From Microcaldota archaeon (GTDB lineage Archaea; Micrarchaeota; Micrarchaeia; Anstonellales; Anstonellaceae): 7,290 nucleotides of DNA. The position numbers and the translations under genes are program-made. Below are positions 6,701 through 7,290 of the stretch, in pieces; within the stretch, counting starts at the first letter, position 1, and each line of letters begins with the position of its first letter. The notes beneath the pieces were generated by a model. The model was not told the origin of the DNA, searched no databases, and saw only the letters and a program-made list of their open reading frames with translations. The DNA lies in assembly GCA_023248455.1 (NCBI GenBank), contig JAHFEN010000032.1, forward strand, positions 1-7,290. The letters are read 5' to 3'.

Positions 6701-7186
6701 CCAGAGCAGTACCACGCACTGGGCTACACGCACGAAACCTCTTCGATTTCCGCAGGGCCTCACGAGTCCACCTACCTGAAATTCAAGGACATGGGCGAAA
6801 AAATTGCCGCGCAGTTCGTTCTGCAGGACAAGATACGCGCGGTCAATGCTTCGGATGCTGCTGAAAGGCTCCTTCTGCACCACTTCCTGCCCGACCTTTA
6901 CGGCAACCTTCGCTCTTTCTCCCAGCAGGAGTTCCGCTGCCTGGACTGCAAGATAAAGTACCGGCGCATCCCGCTATCGGGCAAGTGCAATGAATGCGGC
7001 GGCAAGCTACTGCTTACCATACACAAGGGGGGCATCACGAAGTATTTGCAGTACTCTGCCGACCTGGTGGAGCGCTACCACCTCCCGCTCTACATGAAGC
7101 AGAGGATTGAAATACTGCGCAAGGACATCGAGTCGGTCTTCACAGAGGAAATCCAGAAGCAGAAGGGGCTCGCCGAGTTCATGTGA
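3779..7186 (+). CDS. polC: DNA polymerase D large subunit DP2 (catalytic)
   Basis: Catalytic subunit of PolD, which extends DNA at the replication fork with DP1 and PCNA. The 1135-residue protein is collinear with the family. The N-terminal segment EMQDYISSL..LDRAY..A is followed by VEGIVGPPGI, FAGPIRSAGGT (144-154), a region with CEGIAQKAAK, and GSRMGRPEK (584-592). Next comes a cysteine-rich zinc region with eight cysteines (645, 648, 657, 659, 669, 672, 681, 684). The active-site loop HPYFHCAKRRNTDGDED has catalytic Asp889 and Asp891 (DGD), corresponding to the two aspartates in the second double-psi barrel of Pyrococcus DP2. A C-terminal zinc site has Cys1054, 1057, 1070 and 1073. The last eight residues, QKGLAEFM, fit a PCNA-interacting (PIP) motif. 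No intein is present. It is somewhat shorter than Pyrococcus DP2 (about 1260). The start is GTG 3779 (see the ribosome binding site), with GTG 3767 and ATG 3806 as alternatives. It follows DP1 by 67 nt, probably in one operon. Confidence 0.96.
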   Translation: MKKEGIGKEMQDYISSLKSGLDRAYSIAESARERKFDPSLYVEIKPAADVAARVEGIVGPPGIQGIIRELEEQGHSRETIAHMVVKKIAAGEVIQGDKRQLVEQAVRTGVGILTEGVLVAPTEGISKFELRKNPDGSDYLAIFFAGPIRSAGGTVAALAVVLADVARRQLGVGDFRPTDTLVERYVEEIGVYGTRSAHLQYKPPDDDIRHIVRSCPVCIDGDPTEDDEVQVHRDTIGIPTNRVRSGIALVICEGIAQKAAKVNKYVKKIKLDWAWLEAIIKVARKEGGAFQPKPDFRYLDESVAGRAIFAYPSSKGGWRLRYGRTRATGIMGKAVHPASMYLLDSFLAIGTQMKIERPGKSCVVTPCDSIHGPVVKLKDGSVVQVSTADEAQKLVPDVEKILFLGDILITVGDFAKSNHPLLPGAWCEERFDLEAKMAGIQNVKHDLSAGEAVALSRKSGVPLHPRYTYFWHDISHEQLRELAIWLKTGKPNYGVLKLDDFELESAPAKHVLEELCIPHSVVKGKVRLQGEHAYALLKTLGIMVDMKITGEKFETLFNEKKPILELLTAISGMKIMPKAPTYIGSRMGRPEKARERRMKKSVNVLFPVGVSVDKNASITKVYSRMKARSEREGRGIDVEIARLRCRACGNITMSSGCICGGFATLERVCGRCGKPAKYAECPNCSMPTNLWEKRPVDIIKMVERASERCGIKLEEIADVKGVEGLFSESKIPEAIEKGILRAKHKVFVFRDGTCRFDSTDIPLTEFTPAELGVTVEEMKELGYTSDMHGKPLTGAGQILPLKPQDIILSRHGSKYLLAVAGFIDDLLVKLYSLPPFYSLKSEQDLVGQLVIGLSPHTSAGVLARVIGFTEAHVGFAHPYFHCAKRRNTDGDEDTVMLLMDGLLNFSRSFLPVSRGGTMDAPLVLSTEIPPEEVDDEVHAMECCSSYPLEFYEAADSHASTSEIEIETVKKRLGKPEQYHALGYTHETSSISAGPHESTYLKFKDMGEKIAAQFVLQDKIRAVNASDAAERLLLHHFLPDLYGNLRSFSQQEFRCLDCKIKYRRIPLSGKCNECGGKLLLTIHKGGITKYLQYSADLVERYHLPLYMKQRIEILRKDIESVFTEEIQKQKGLAEFM

Positions 7187-7190
7187 CAGC

Positions 7191-7213
7191 CCAAGGGGGC
7201 TCCGCCCCCTTAG
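7191..7213 (-). repeat. Palindromic repeat H3 downstream of DP2
   Basis: AAGGGGGC (7193-7200) and GCCCCCTT (7204-7211) form a perfect 8-bp stem with the loop TCC, starting seven bases after the DP2 stop codon. Read on the minus strand it is CTAAGGGGGC-GGA-GCCCCCTTGGG, matching both arms of the hairpin in the tRNA intron (1595-1635). It could protect the 3' end of the polymerase mRNA or assist termination, but no T-run follows, so I class it as a repeat and not a terminator. Confidence 0.65.
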
Positions 7214-7290
7214 TCCGTCACCGCCTGCTGTGGTGAGCAAATAGGGCGTGAACCGCCGCTCACGCTGCGAATCAATCCTTTAAGCCCAAA

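Noticed and set aside
7007..7240. Minus-strand open frame of 77 codons at the end of the window
   Set aside because: It is largely antisense to the DP2 C-terminus, which is conserved, and has no independent support.
7187..7290. Hairpin after DP2 as intrinsic terminator, or a small RNA gene in the tail
   Set aside because: No T-run follows the hairpin. The tail has small inverted repeats (TCACC/GGTGA, GCGTGA/TCACGC) but no C/D or H/ACA boxes or tRNA fold that I can recognise.

Overview
The window is archaeal chromosome. It carries both subunits of the archaea-specific D-family DNA polymerase, an archaeal UPF0147 protein, a tRNA-Arg with a bulge-helix-bulge intron at the usual archaeal site (37/38), and archaeal TATA boxes. 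PolD and UPF0147 point to a euryarchaeal or DPANN-type lineage. The sequence alone does not let me name the organism more closely.

Layout. Bases 1-170 hold no gene I can support. Bases 171-763 (minus strand) are a nitroreductase-family gene broken by an in-frame TAG and a one-base frameshift. Bases 836-1501 (minus) are an intact endonuclease III (nth), apparently leaderless. A palindromic TATA element at about 1521-1531 sits between nth and the plus-strand tRNA-Arg(TCT), placed so that it could serve both. The tRNA lies in two exons (1555-1593 and 1679-1714) around an 85-nt intron. From 1715 to about 1850 there is no gene, but there is a second, damaged copy of the tRNA 3' half (23 identical bases at 1778-1800) interrupted by a perfect 19-base palindrome, and a hairpin resembling the one inside the tRNA intron. 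A TATA box at 1860-1870 precedes a plus-strand cluster: UPF0147 (1927-2178), PolD small subunit DP1 (2263-3711) and PolD large subunit DP2 (3779-7186). After DP2 there is another copy of the hairpin repeat, in inverted orientation, and about 80 bases without a recognisable gene.

How the genes work together. DP1 and DP2 form the heterodimeric replicative polymerase PolD: DP1 supplies the Mre11-like 3'-5' proofreading nuclease and DP2 the double-psi-barrel polymerase core, zinc sites and a C-terminal PCNA-binding motif. All catalytic motifs I could check are intact in both. nth handles oxidised pyrimidines in base excision repair and is transcribed away from the polymerase cluster. The unusual part is the tRNA locus: it has accumulated a duplicated 3' exon and several short GC-rich palindromes, one of which recurs downstream of DP2. 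This suggests a family of dispersed palindromic mini-repeats that tolerates or targets non-coding positions, including a tRNA intron.
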